64,000 nt of DNA. It comes from Propionicicella superfundia DSM 22317. GTDB taxonomy: Bacteria > Actinomycetota > Actinomycetes > Propionibacteriales > Propionibacteriaceae. Location of the stretch: the NCBI RefSeq assembly GCF_000423465.1, contig NZ_KE384021.1, positions 40,396 through 104,395 on the forward strand, written 5' to 3'. A model generated the notes under the pieces. The model saw only the letters and a program-made list of their open reading frames with translations, had not been told where the DNA came from and searched no databases. This document shows positions 8,559 to 16,820 of this stretch, one piece after another. The position numbers were made by a program, and so were the translations under genes. How positions within the stretch are numbered: position 1 is the stretch's first letter; each line of letters opens with the position of its first letter.

Positions 8559-9107
8559 GTGAGCGTCTCCGAGCACCCCGCCGAGCCGCCGCTCGCGGAC
8601 TTTGCCGCGCACGTCCACGGCGACCTCCCCGGGCGCGTCGCCGAACTCGGCGGCGCCGCCGCGGACGCCGAGCGTGACCTTGCCGCGGCGATGGACCGGG
8701 CGCAGCGGGTACGCGACGGCTTCGGACGCATCGCGGGGCGCGGCGAGGCCGAACACGGCGCCGTCCGCGTGACGGTGGACGCGTCCGGGTGCCTTGTCGA
8801 CATTCACTTCACGCCCGCCGTCCTCCGCTTCGGATCCGTCCAGCGCCTGCGCGACGCGGTGAAGGATGCCGCAGCCGACGCGGCGGACGACGCCGCCGCG
8901 CAGTATCGAGACCTCGCCGGTGTCGGCCCCGACGGAATCCCCGACCCGCTGGGCGACTTCCTCGGCGGGATGCCCGAGGTCACGCGTATGCTGCCGCCCG
9001 AACTCATCTCCCGACTCCGCGGACAGTCGGCCCCGCACGCCGACGAGCCCATCGCGCGGCGGGCGAAACGCGATCCTGGGGAGGGGCCGGGCCCGTATGA
9101 GCCGTGA
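8559..9107 (+). CDS. YbaB/EbfC-like protein of a WXG cluster
   Basis: A 182-residue protein with an N-terminal helical part and a central beta segment, VRVTVDASGCLVDIHFTP, typical of the YbaB/EbfC-like fold, then a proline- and charge-rich tail. YbaB-like proteins often sit beside WXG100 genes in actinobacteria, as here. GTG 8559 is preferred because AGGAGG (8547-8552) lies six nt upstream; ATG 8553 would abut it. The stop overlaps the next gene by 11 nt. The function is unknown; it may bind DNA or act as a secretion partner. Confidence 0.65.
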   Translation: MSVSEHPAEPPLADFAAHVHGDLPGRVAELGGAAADAERDLAAAMDRAQRVRDGFGRIAGRGEAEHGAVRVTVDASGCLVDIHFTPAVLRFGSVQRLRDAVKDAAADAADDAAAQYRDLAGVGPDGIPDPLGDFLGGMPEVTRMLPPELISRLRGQSAPHADEPIARRAKRDPGEGPGPYEP

Positions 9108-9411
9108 CATCTCCTTCGATCCGGGGGCTACACGGTCGGTGGGGGCGTCGGTCGACGAGCTCGCCCAGGCGGCGGCGGAGTCCGTCGCGGCGTTTCGCAA
9201 CGGGCTGGCCGCCGCTGGCGTGTGCTGGGGTTCCGATCGATACGGCGCGGCGTTCGGAGCCGCCTACCTGACCAGCGCCCAGGACGCGGCGATCGGCGCC
9301 GTCGAGCACGCGAACCAACTCGCCCACGCCGGAGCCGACCTGCTCGCGACCGCCGCCGCCCAGGAGATCCTCGAACAGAGCGAGATCGAGGCCGCGAGGG
9401 ACATCGGATGA
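9097..9411 (+). CDS. WXG100-like small helical protein
   Basis: A 104-residue, mostly helical, Ala-rich protein without a signal peptide. A WGSDRYG motif sits between two predicted helices, matching the WXG turn of the WXG100 superfamily exported by type VII systems. It overlaps the YbaB-like gene by 11 nt and the following large gene by 4 nt (ATGA), so the three form one translationally coupled operon. No ESX core gene (EccB/C/D/E) is in the window, so export must rely on genes elsewhere if it occurs. Confidence 0.65.
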   Translation: MSRDISFDPGATRSVGASVDELAQAAAESVAAFRNGLAAAGVCWGSDRYGAAFGAAYLTSAQDAAIGAVEHANQLAHAGADLLATAAAQEILEQSEIEAARDIG

Positions 9412-11765
9412 TCATGGTGACCGCCCCCGCCTGCGTTCCGAGTTGGGTCTATGAAGGACTGTTTCCCCAAGCCGACGAAGACGGACTCGATGCGCTCGCG
9501 GCGACGTGGCACGGCCAGGCCGCATCGTGTTCCCGTGACGCCGAGGGCCTGGACGCGGCGTTCCGGACACTGTCGGGCGCCTGGTCGGGCCCGGACGCCC
9601 GTGCGGCGTCGGCGCGTGCGCGCAACATCTCGACCCTGCTGACCTCGACGGCCGCGGCGTGCGAGACGCTGGCGGAGGGGTGCCTGGACGCTGCCGAGGC
9701 GGTGCGGGCGACCAAACTGGCCATGAACGTCGTCCTGCTGCGGCTCGGCGAGGCGACCTTCGGCCTGGTCTCCACCGGCTCGGCGGACGCGGCGGCCCAG
9801 CAGGTCGCCGCCGTGCAGCTCCGCGGCCTGCAGTTCTCGGCGCGCGCGATCCTCGTGTCGTACGAGAAGGCGCTGGTGGATCGGTTTTCCGCTCTGCAGT
9901 TCCCGGCAGACATCCGGCGCACCGTGGCCGGGATGTCAGGGGCCGCCGGGGCGGCCGCAGTCGGAGAAGGTGCCGCGGAATTCGAGGCCGGGAGCGATCC
10001 GGTGGACGCGGAGCGCCACGCCGGCGGTGACCTGTATCTGCTCGACACCTCCGTGGACACCACCGAGATCACCGGCGCCGAGGAGCACCTCCGGATGCAG
10101 TCCGGGCCCGCGTCACCGGTCGCGGGTGTCGCCGGAGAGGCGTCCTGGCTGAGCGCGGCAGCGGCGCGGGCATTCGATCTGGTGGCCGTTCAGGAGGTGG
10201 CGCCCGCCCCGACCGGCCCGGCCGCGGCGCCCACCAGCGGAGCCGGCGTCCCCGGCCGGATGGACGGTTCGGCGGACGACCTGCCGGGGGATTCGGCGGA
10301 TCCGTCCGACCTCGCCTCGGCGAGCAGGTCGGGCAGCGGCGTGACCGGTATGCAGCCGGGCGACGGGCGAGCAGCGTCGCCGTGGACCGTGGCGGACGGC
10401 ATCGATGCCGCCGCGCAGTCCCGCATCGACAGTCTTCTGGCGCCGCCGGGGGGTGCCACCGGCCCGAGCGCCCCGGGCCCGGCGTCGCCCGGCGGTGCGA
10501 TCCCGCCCGGGCAGCAGGCCGCGTCCACCGTGACACCGGGCGGCGGGCAGGAAGCCGCTGACCGGGGCGCCGTCGTCGGTCCCGGGGGAACCGGGCACGA
10601 TGCGGCGCCTCCGTCGTCCACGAACAGCGCCGACGACTCCGCCCACTTCGGCGGGAGCCTCCTCGGCTCCGGGATGGCGATGTCGCTCACGCCGCTGCTC
10701 GGCGCGCTCCACGACCTGCGGCTGCCCATCCATCCCAACCGGACCTTGATGCAGCCGACCCAGTTCGGGGTCGACGACGTCCCGCTCGCGCCCCTGCCCA
10801 TCGACATGGACATCGTGTTCCAGAAGGTCCTCGCGCCCGGGGAGGGGGACGCGATGATCACCGGGTCCGTGCGGACGCTGCGGGGCTTCGTCTACCGGAG
10901 GGCGCAGGTGGCGCACCTCGTCGCCCCGTCGCAGCTCTACGACGCGCTGGGCCTCGGGTACACGCTCATGCACGCGGGCGGGCACCGGACGCGGGCTTTC
11001 GACCGGGCCATGGAGTCCGTCGAGGTGCTGCGCTGCAACGGGGTCCGCCAGCGTGATCTCGTCGTCCCGATCGCTCGCGACGTCTCGCGGCCCGACCTCT
11101 TGTTCGCGACCGCGGTGCGCGACCACGTGCGTCCCTGGCTGGGCACCGGCGGCGCGCCCGGGGCGACGGCCGACAGCCCCATCGAGGAGTTCGAGATCCT
11201 CGGCGTCACCGCGCTGGCGATCCCGCACCTCGCCGAGATCTGGCGCCTCGACGCGGACGGGAGCGAGCATCATGTGGCGACGTACAACGCGCGCAGCGGG
11301 CTGTGGTCACGCTCGAACGGGGACCTGTCGGTGACGCCCGGCCGCAAGGTCGACAACGGCCTGTACGCCGTGATGCAGGACGGCTCCGGATACGAGACGG
11401 TCACGCTGACCGAGACCCACAGCGTCCTCGTGGTGCACGGGCTCGGCGCGCCCGAGCAATTCCTCCCGTGCCCGGACGGCTCGCATCGACTGGTCGTGCA
11501 CAACGGCGACATCGCCGGAATGGTCGGTGTGTCCTCGCTGGCGACCTGGCGGGGCGCGGTCGTGCAACTGCTGCACCGCTACGGGGACAGCGTCCTCGTG
11601 GACTACGCCGACCTGCCCCGCGACCTCGCTCAGGGCCTGGGTTTCGGACAGATCGCCCAAGGACACTGGCTGCCGCAGTGGGCGCCTTTCGCCGAACTCA
11701 CCGACGTCCGCGAGACGGAGCGTGACTACCGCGTGCCCGGCCCGCTGCCGGGCCGCGGTCTCTGA
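9408..11765 (+). CDS. Large multidomain protein of the WXG cluster, function unknown
   Basis: A 785-residue protein in three parts. Residues 1 to about 240 are helical and WXG/EspA-like (LSGAWSGPDARAASARAR). Residues of about 265-425 are a low-complexity linker rich in Pro, Gly, Ala and Ser. The C-terminal 350 residues form a folded domain I do not recognise, with LRGFVYRRAQVAHLV, a Trp-rich segment and a final LPQWAPFAEL. This helical-head, flexible-linker, C-terminal-domain layout resembles type VII effectors, but no immunity gene is evident downstream and no toxin motif was seen. No signal peptide or membrane helix is clear. Confidence 0.6.
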   Translation: MIMVTAPACVPSWVYEGLFPQADEDGLDALAATWHGQAASCSRDAEGLDAAFRTLSGAWSGPDARAASARARNISTLLTSTAAACETLAEGCLDAAEAVRATKLAMNVVLLRLGEATFGLVSTGSADAAAQQVAAVQLRGLQFSARAILVSYEKALVDRFSALQFPADIRRTVAGMSGAAGAAAVGEGAAEFEAGSDPVDAERHAGGDLYLLDTSVDTTEITGAEEHLRMQSGPASPVAGVAGEASWLSAAAARAFDLVAVQEVAPAPTGPAAAPTSGAGVPGRMDGSADDLPGDSADPSDLASASRSGSGVTGMQPGDGRAASPWTVADGIDAAAQSRIDSLLAPPGGATGPSAPGPASPGGAIPPGQQAASTVTPGGGQEAADRGAVVGPGGTGHDAAPPSSTNSADDSAHFGGSLLGSGMAMSLTPLLGALHDLRLPIHPNRTLMQPTQFGVDDVPLAPLPIDMDIVFQKVLAPGEGDAMITGSVRTLRGFVYRRAQVAHLVAPSQLYDALGLGYTLMHAGGHRTRAFDRAMESVEVLRCNGVRQRDLVVPIARDVSRPDLLFATAVRDHVRPWLGTGGAPGATADSPIEEFEILGVTALAIPHLAEIWRLDADGSEHHVATYNARSGLWSRSNGDLSVTPGRKVDNGLYAVMQDGSGYETVTLTETHSVLVVHGLGAPEQFLPCPDGSHRLVVHNGDIAGMVGVSSLATWRGAVVQLLHRYGDSVLVDYADLPRDLAQGLGFGQIAQGHWLPQWAPFAELTDVRETERDYRVPGPLPGRGL

Positions 11766-11779
11766 ACGCCCACCCGCCT

Positions 11780-11992
11780 GTGGTCGGCGGTCATCGCGGG
11801 GCTCGGTGTGACATCTTGTTCCGTTGAGATGTGGTGGTGGCTGGTGGTGGCTGCCGGCCGCTGATCCGGGCGCGGGTTGTCACGCTGTGGTCGACGGTCA
11901 TCGCGGGGCTCGGTGTGACACCTTGTTCCGTTGAGGTGTGGTGGTGGTCGGTGGTGGCTGTCGGCCGCTGATCCGGGCGCGGATTGTCACAC
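11780..11992 (+). repeat. Direct repeat, two 107-bp units, each carrying a 76-nt GTGAC/GTCAC element
   Basis: Units start at 11780 and 11887 and are nearly identical. Within them the GTGAC/GTCAC elements occupy 11808-11883 and 11915-11990, both exactly 76 nt. The end of the second one supplies the osmC stop codon (TGA on the minus strand at 11987-11989). The interval 11766-11986 holds no gene. Confidence 0.9.
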
Positions 11993-12508
11993 GGGCGTGA
12001 CCATCCAGCGCAACTGCGGCGGGACGCCCGCGGCGGTCAGCAGCGTGTGGATCGGGCAGCGCCGCTCCACCTCGGTGACGAGGTCGGAGAGCTCGTGGAC
12101 GTCGATGTCGCCGCTCAACCGGACCCGCCCGGTGATCGTCTGGAAGCCCGCATGGTCCTGGCGGAGCCCGCGGAGCCCGTGCGGATCGATGGTGCCGGTG
12201 ACGAGCACGTCCACGTCCCGGAGGGCGACACCCTGCTCGCGGGCGACGAGCTGGACCACGGCCGTGAGGCAGCCGGCGAACCCGCCCAGGACGTACTCGA
12301 AGGGCGACGGACCCGTGTCGTCCCCGCCGATCTCGCGGGGCAGGGCGACGGTCAGCGTCCTGTGACGGATGTCGACCTCGCTGCGGAGATCGCCGGCCGA
12401 TCTGCCGCGGACGGTGGGGGTCAGGGGACGCAGGATGTCGCTGCGCCCCACGACGGAGGGCTTCTCGGGCGTGACGAGGAATTCCGCGCCGGTGGCGTAG
12501 GTGGTCAT
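11987..12508 (-). CDS. OsmC-family peroxide/thiol reductase-like protein
   Basis: A 173-residue OsmC/Ohr-superfamily protein. It has the first catalytic Cys in GGFAGCLTAVVQ and the second in RCPIHT, the pair that reduces organic hydroperoxides in Ohr/OsmC. The YhfA-like subgroup also carries this pair, and the precise substrate is not known. AAGGA lies upstream of ATG 12508. A leader of about 270 nt with a poly-Cys ORF precedes it, so its expression may respond to cysteine. Its stop codon lies inside a 76-nt element. Confidence 0.85.
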   Translation of the reverse strand: MTTYATGAEFLVTPEKPSVVGRSDILRPLTPTVRGRSAGDLRSEVDIRHRTLTVALPREIGGDDTGPSPFEYVLGGFAGCLTAVVQLVAREQGVALRDVDVLVTGTIDPHGLRGLRQDHAGFQTITGRVRLSGDIDVHELSDLVTEVERRCPIHTLLTAAGVPPQLRWMVTPV

Positions 12509-12542
12509 GTCGTGTTCCTTGTGTCTGCGCGGTACGGGGATG

Positions 12543-12563
12543 TGTCGGGAATGCGGCCCGACA
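12543..12563 (-). promoter_or_regulatory. Hairpin just upstream of osmC
   Basis: TGTCGGG (12543-12549) pairs perfectly with CCCGACA (12557-12563), with a 7-nt loop, about 35 nt before the osmC start. It could hide the start region or end transcription. No U-tract is present. Confidence 0.4.
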
Positions 12564-12645
12564 GGGAAACGAGAACGGTTCTGTACTCGTGATCCCGGTG
12601 GACGCGGCGTAGGAGAGGAGGATCGGGCGCTGTGCCGCCCGGGGC

Positions 12646-12671
12646 GGTGCGTCGCTCAGCGGCGATGCACC
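12646..12671 (-). promoter_or_regulatory. Hairpin directly after the poly-Cys leader ORF
   Basis: Bases 12646-12655 pair with 12662-12671 (10 bp, one G-U) around a 6-nt loop. Read on the minus strand, it begins 7 nt after the leader ORF stop, so a ribosome stalled on the Cys codons would affect its folding. Confidence 0.5.
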
Positions 12672-12678
12672 TGCGGCC

Positions 12679-12711
12679 TCACGCCGCGGCGATCATTCGA
12701 CAACAACACAT
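12679..12711 (-). CDS. Poly-Cys leader peptide (uORF) before osmC
   Basis: A 10-codon ORF, MCCCRMIAAA, on the minus strand, with GGAGG five nt before its ATG. Three consecutive Cys codons follow the start. TACGGT at 12782-12787 (minus) could be its promoter. Together with the hairpin after its stop it resembles the poly-Cys attenuator ORFs known from mycobacteria. The target would be the OsmC gene about 170 nt downstream. The ORF is too short for ordinary gene finders. Its translation is inferred from the ribosome site and Cys run. Confidence 0.6.
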   Translation of the reverse strand: MCCCRMIAAA

Positions 12712-12860
12712 GGCGTCCTCCATCGCGCCCGCCGCGTTGCGTGCCCGAGCACACCGCGCGGCCGTCATGCAGACGCTCACCACCGTAGGCGTTCGGGGTG
12801 CGAGAGGAAAATCGGTGTCCGAGAGCTGGACGTCCGGGTCGCGCCGCCGAGCCGCGAGGC

Positions 12861-12936
12861 GTGACGGAGCGTGCGCGCTCGGGTCCTTTCGACAAGCTCA
12901 AGGACCGACTTGGGGCCCGGTGGTTGAGCCTGTCAC
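12861..12936 (+). repeat. 76-nt GTGAC/GTCAC element enclosing a REP-like palindrome
   Basis: GTGAC at 12861 to GTCAC ending at 12936 is 76 nt. Inside lies GGTCCTT (12882-12888) paired with AAGGACC (12900-12906), the ends of a palindrome around TTTCGACAAGCTCAAGG, followed by GGTGGTTGAGCCTGTC (12919-12934). The latter two sequences are common dispersed repeats in actinobacterial genomes. Apart from the leader ORF, I see no gene between 12509 and 12968. Confidence 0.8.
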
Positions 12937-12968
12937 ACGCCGCGCGTCCGCGGCGCGCTCCGGGCTGC

Positions 12969-13679
12969 TCAGGACAGCACGCCGACCGCCGCCGCGGGAT
13001 GGTTGGTGATGACCGCGTCCACCCCGAGCGCTCGCGCCTGCTCCCACTGCACAGGCGTGTCGGGTGTCCACACGTTCACCGCGATCCCGCGGCGATGACA
13101 CTGGGTGACGAGCCCCGGCAGCGCGAGCAACGGGTACGGCGGGTGCAGCGCCTCGGCCCCCAGCGACGCCACGTACTCCCACGGCTCGAACAGCGGCTGG
13201 TCGATGAGCACGCCCACGGGCGACGCCGCGCCGAGATCCTGCAGCGCCCGCAGATGGTAGTGATTGAAGGACGAGTACACGACACAGTCGGACGCCCCCC
13301 GATCGCGGACGATCCGGTGGACCGTGTCGGGAAGCTCGGGCTGCTGCCCCTTCAACTCGATGTTGACGATCGTCGACGTCCCTGCGACGAGGTCGAACAC
13401 CTCGTCCAGCAGCGGGATGCGGGCGTCGGGGAACGCCTTCATCCCGTTGGCCGCGGACGTCGACACAAGATCGGCGGCAGCCATCGCGGCGACCGTCCCG
13501 GGGACACCGCACGTCCGGTCGAGCGTGTCGTCGTGGATGACGACCACACGACCGTCGGCGCTCAGGTGGACGTCGAGCTCGATCCCGGCCGCACCCACCT
13601 TCATCGCCGCCGCGAACGCGTCGAGGGTGTTCTCAGGGGCGTGCCCGCTGGCGCCGCGGTGACCCCACACGTGCGTCAT
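12969..13679 (-). CDS. Glycerophosphodiester phosphodiesterase family protein
   Basis: A 236-residue TIM-barrel enzyme of the GDPD family, which hydrolyses glycerophosphodiesters to glycerol-3-phosphate and an alcohol. The N-terminal HRGASGHAPENT, metal motif ELDVHLSADGRVVVIHDDTL and later NIELKG are the expected catalytic and metal-binding elements. There is no signal peptide, so it acts in the cytoplasm. Its ATG overlaps the stop of the upstream glycerate kinase gene by 4 nt, which makes them an operon. Confidence 0.9.
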   Translation of the reverse strand: MTHVWGHRGASGHAPENTLDAFAAAMKVGAAGIELDVHLSADGRVVVIHDDTLDRTCGVPGTVAAMAAADLVSTSAANGMKAFPDARIPLLDEVFDLVAGTSTIVNIELKGQQPELPDTVHRIVRDRGASDCVVYSSFNHYHLRALQDLGAASPVGVLIDQPLFEPWEYVASLGAEALHPPYPLLALPGLVTQCHRRGIAVNVWTPDTPVQWEQARALGVDAVITNHPAAAVGVLS

Positions 13680-14812
13680 CGGTCGTCCTCCCGGTCGGCC
13701 GGCTCGCGCAGCAGCAGGACGGCCGCGGCGGCCGCCCGCCGCAGGTCGGCCTCGCCCCGCGACAGGGCCGTCTGCAGCTCCGCCGGTCCGCTCGAGATGG
13801 GCAGGATCGCGGTGAAGCCGGCGTCGAGCAGGCGTTCCCAGCCCTGCCCGAGGCTTCCGGCGAACCCGACCACGCGGGCCCCCAGCCCGCGGGCGCGCTG
13901 GGCGACGCCCCAGGGCGCCTTTCCCTGCAGCGTCTGCCCGTCCATGCCGCCTTCGCCGGTGAACACCCAGTCGGCCGTTCGTACGGCGGCGTCGAAACCG
14001 CACAAGTCCAGCGACACGTCGATGCCCGGGCGGAACCGGCCGCCGAGGAACGCCAGCATCGCGAAGCCGAGCCCGCCGGCCGCGCCCGCGCCCGGAGCGT
14101 CCGCCGCGTCGATCCTGCCTGCGATGTCCGCGAACCGACGGACCGCCTCGTCGATGGTCGCGACGCGGGCGGGGTCGGCGCCCTTCTGCGGCCCGAACAC
14201 GGCTGCGGCCCCCGTCGGCCCGAGGAGCGGGTTGCGGACGTCCGAGGCGATCGTGATCCGCGCCTCGCGCAACCGCCGGTCGAGGCCGGTGACATCGACG
14301 CTCTCCACCGAGGCCAGGGACGCGGGCGTGCCCGACAGGGGCTCGCCCGCGGCGTCCAGCAGGCGCACGCCCAGCGCCACGAGCATCCCCGCCCCGCCGT
14401 CGGACGTGGCCGAGCCGCCGAGGCCGATGACGAGGTCGTCGGCGCCGGCGTCGAGGGCTGCCGCGATGAGCTCGCCGACGCCCCACGTCGCCGACGCCAT
14501 GATGTCCCGGTCGGCGGGCGCGATCTGCCCGAGTCCGACAGCCTCGGCGATCTCCAGCACCGCCACTCGTCCCGACAGCGCGAACTGTGCGTCGTGCGGG
14601 CGGCCGAGCGCGTCACGGACCGGCACTGTCCGCACCTCGGCTCCGAGCGGTCCGGCGACCGTCGCGACGAACCCCTCGCCTCCGTCGGAGAGCGGCATCT
14701 CGATGCAGTCGATGCCCGGGTCCACGTCGTGGATGCCGGCTGCCATTGCGGCGGCGGCACGGGCGGCGGTCATGGATTCCTTGAACGAGTCCGGAGCGGC
14801 GACAATCCTCAC
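13676..14812 (-). CDS. Glycerate kinase (GlxK/GarK family)
   Basis: A 378-residue kinase that phosphorylates glycerate, feeding it to glycolysis. The N-terminal IVAAPDSFKESMTA, the SDGGEGF loop, and IGLGGSATSDGGAGML are family signatures, and the length is typical. It is the middle gene of a minus-strand set: the kinase gene ends 39 nt upstream, and the phosphodiesterase overlaps its stop. Linking glycerate and glycerophosphodiester use is plausible but inferred from position only. Confidence 0.92.
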   Translation of the reverse strand: MRIVAAPDSFKESMTAARAAAAMAAGIHDVDPGIDCIEMPLSDGGEGFVATVAGPLGAEVRTVPVRDALGRPHDAQFALSGRVAVLEIAEAVGLGQIAPADRDIMASATWGVGELIAAALDAGADDLVIGLGGSATSDGGAGMLVALGVRLLDAAGEPLSGTPASLASVESVDVTGLDRRLREARITIASDVRNPLLGPTGAAAVFGPQKGADPARVATIDEAVRRFADIAGRIDAADAPGAGAAGGLGFAMLAFLGGRFRPGIDVSLDLCGFDAAVRTADWVFTGEGGMDGQTLQGKAPWGVAQRARGLGARVVGFAGSLGQGWERLLDAGFTAILPISSGPAELQTALSRGEADLRRAAAAAVLLLREPADREDDR

Positions 14813-14851
14813 ATGGGCAGTCTCTCGCCACGCGAGGCACCCGTCCAGACC

Positions 14852-16750
14852 TCAGGCGAGCGCACCCGGGGGCGCCGGCCATCGGGTTCCGCGCGGCAGA
14901 GCCCGCAGCACGGCGTTCCCATCCGCGGGCCGAGCCGCCGGGTCGGGCCGCGTGCAGCGTTTCACGAGGGCTGCCAGCGCCGGGTCGACCGCCTCCAGGT
15001 CGCGCAGCACCGTGACCTCCGCGCGACCGGTGCGGACGGCGTCCAACTGGGCTGCGATCGTGTCCCCGCCGAACAGGGGACGGCCGGTCGCGGCGAATGC
15101 CAGGCAGGCTCCCCAGGCGAACACGTCCGACGCCGGGGTGGCCTTCTCCGCCCGCAGCACCTCGGGCCCCGTGTAGCCGATCGTGCCGAGTGTCGTTCCC
15201 TCGCGGGTGAGTTCGAGCGTGACACCGCGGAGCTTCGCGATGCCGAGGTCGACGATCACCGGACCCGCGTCGGTGAGGATGACGTTGGCCGGCTTGAGAT
15301 CTCGGTGGACACCGACGCGGTGGATCGCGGCGAGGCCCTGGGCGAGCGCCTCGCCGAGGGCCCACAGGGCGTCGCGGTGGGTGAGCGGACCGAGGGCACG
15401 CACGGCCTCGTGCAGGGACGGTCCTCGCAGGTACGCCATCGCGAGGTAGGGCCGGTCATCGATGATCCCGGCGTCGTGGATCTCGACGACCGCCGGGTCG
15501 GCGACGCGGGCGAGCGCGGTGATCTCGGCGACGAGGCGCTCGCCGGCATCGGTCACCGAGGTCAGCGGGTTGGCGACCTTGAGCGCGATCCGGTCGTGAC
15601 GGCGGCTCGAGGCGAGGTACACGATCGCCATTCCGCCCGAGCCGATGCGTCCGATGATCGAGTACGGGCCGAGGGTGCGGGGCTCCTGCGGCCCGAGCGT
15701 GGTCGGCACGGGGGCCAGAGACGCCCACTCGGCGGGCAGGACACGGGTGGGCGCGACCGGGGTTCGGGCCGCGGGTGCCTCCGTGACACGGGCCCGCCCG
15801 GTCGCCTCCGTGACGCGCCGGACCATTCCGGACAGGAGCAGCGTGGGTGCCTTCGGCCGCTCCGGCTCCGCGAACTCCTCGACGGCCGTCGCCCCGGACG
15901 AGGCGGTGACGGCAGCGGGTTCGCGGGCCGGGGATCGCGTGACCGTCGTCCGCGGCTTGGCGCGCGGCGCGGGCAGCGCGCCGTACCACACCCAGTCGGG
16001 CAGCCGGACATCCAACGGGGCACGGCGCCGGTCCTGACGCCGCGCCATGGCCTGGGCGGGGATGAGCAGCAGCGCGAGGATCGCCGTCGCCCAGACCGTC
16101 GGCAGCGCGGGCAGCCAGACGGTCAGCCTGTAGAGCAGCCCGAGGTACGCCGCGACGCAGAGCAGCGGGACGAGCGTCGTCCCCTTCGCGGGGAACCGCT
16201 GCGTCAACCAGGCCCTGCGGTGCAGTCGCGCACGCACCTGGCCGAAAATCGACCAGGACGTGAACCAGGCGAGCAAGGCCGCGATGAGGAACACGACCCA
16301 CGCTGTCAGACCCGAGACGCCCGCACCGGCGTCCAGCCCGAAGAACTCCGGCGGCGCCTGCCCGACGGTGGTTCGGAAGGACGCGTCCTGCCATGGCACG
16401 AGGGCGTTGCGGGCAGCGAAGAACCACAGTGTGGACTGCACGAGACCCGCGAGCGGTGAGAGCGGATGGACGTTCGTCTCGCGCAGCAGCCGGCGCGACA
16501 GGTCGAACGCATGTCCGGGGTGGCGGGTCCCGTAGTCGTGCCAGATGCGCTGCAACGGGCGGCGGACCAGCATCCAGCGGTCGGTCACGCGGCGCCAGGT
16601 GCGGCGGGTGGCGGTCAGCAGGGCGGCGAGCCCGAACCCGTACGCCGCGTACGTGAGCGGCAGGGCGAGCCACGCCAGATCCGGACCGAGGAGGTCGGCG
16701 AGCACGCCACGCACCCAGGCGATGAGCGGCCCGAAACCCAGAGCGTCCAC
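14852..16750 (-). CDS. Membrane Ser/Thr protein kinase with YidC/Oxa1-like N-terminal region
   Basis: A 632-residue protein. Residues 1 to about 240 hold several membrane helices. One segment, VHPLSPLAGLVQSTLWFFAA, aligns by eye with the NPLS...QSP hairpin of actinobacterial YidC, although the conserved intramembrane Arg of YidC is not apparent. A Pro/Thr-rich linker leads to a kinase domain at about 360-632 with IGSGGMAIVYL, the invariant Lys in ALKV, HRDLKPAN, DLG and TGPEVL; all catalytic residues are present. GTG 16750 follows GGGAGG; TACACT at 16782-16787 (minus) may be the -10. The kinase call is firm; the YidC relation is inferred. Confidence 0.88.
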   Translation of the reverse strand: MDALGFGPLIAWVRGVLADLLGPDLAWLALPLTYAAYGFGLAALLTATRRTWRRVTDRWMLVRRPLQRIWHDYGTRHPGHAFDLSRRLLRETNVHPLSPLAGLVQSTLWFFAARNALVPWQDASFRTTVGQAPPEFFGLDAGAGVSGLTAWVVFLIAALLAWFTSWSIFGQVRARLHRRAWLTQRFPAKGTTLVPLLCVAAYLGLLYRLTVWLPALPTVWATAILALLLIPAQAMARRQDRRRAPLDVRLPDWVWYGALPAPRAKPRTTVTRSPAREPAAVTASSGATAVEEFAEPERPKAPTLLLSGMVRRVTEATGRARVTEAPAARTPVAPTRVLPAEWASLAPVPTTLGPQEPRTLGPYSIIGRIGSGGMAIVYLASSRRHDRIALKVANPLTSVTDAGERLVAEITALARVADPAVVEIHDAGIIDDRPYLAMAYLRGPSLHEAVRALGPLTHRDALWALGEALAQGLAAIHRVGVHRDLKPANVILTDAGPVIVDLGIAKLRGVTLELTREGTTLGTIGYTGPEVLRAEKATPASDVFAWGACLAFAATGRPLFGGDTIAAQLDAVRTGRAEVTVLRDLEAVDPALAALVKRCTRPDPAARPADGNAVLRALPRGTRWPAPPGALA

Positions 16751-16820
16751 GCGACCTCCCGACTGCGGACGGACTCTGTCGAGTGTAGGCGAGCCAGGTG
16801 AAGCGTCCCTGAGGGGCCTC

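Noticed and set aside
12656..12901. 82-codon minus-strand ORF over the osmC leader
   Set aside because: Starts in the REP-like repeat and has no domain; the short Cys ORF with its own ribosome site is the better candidate.
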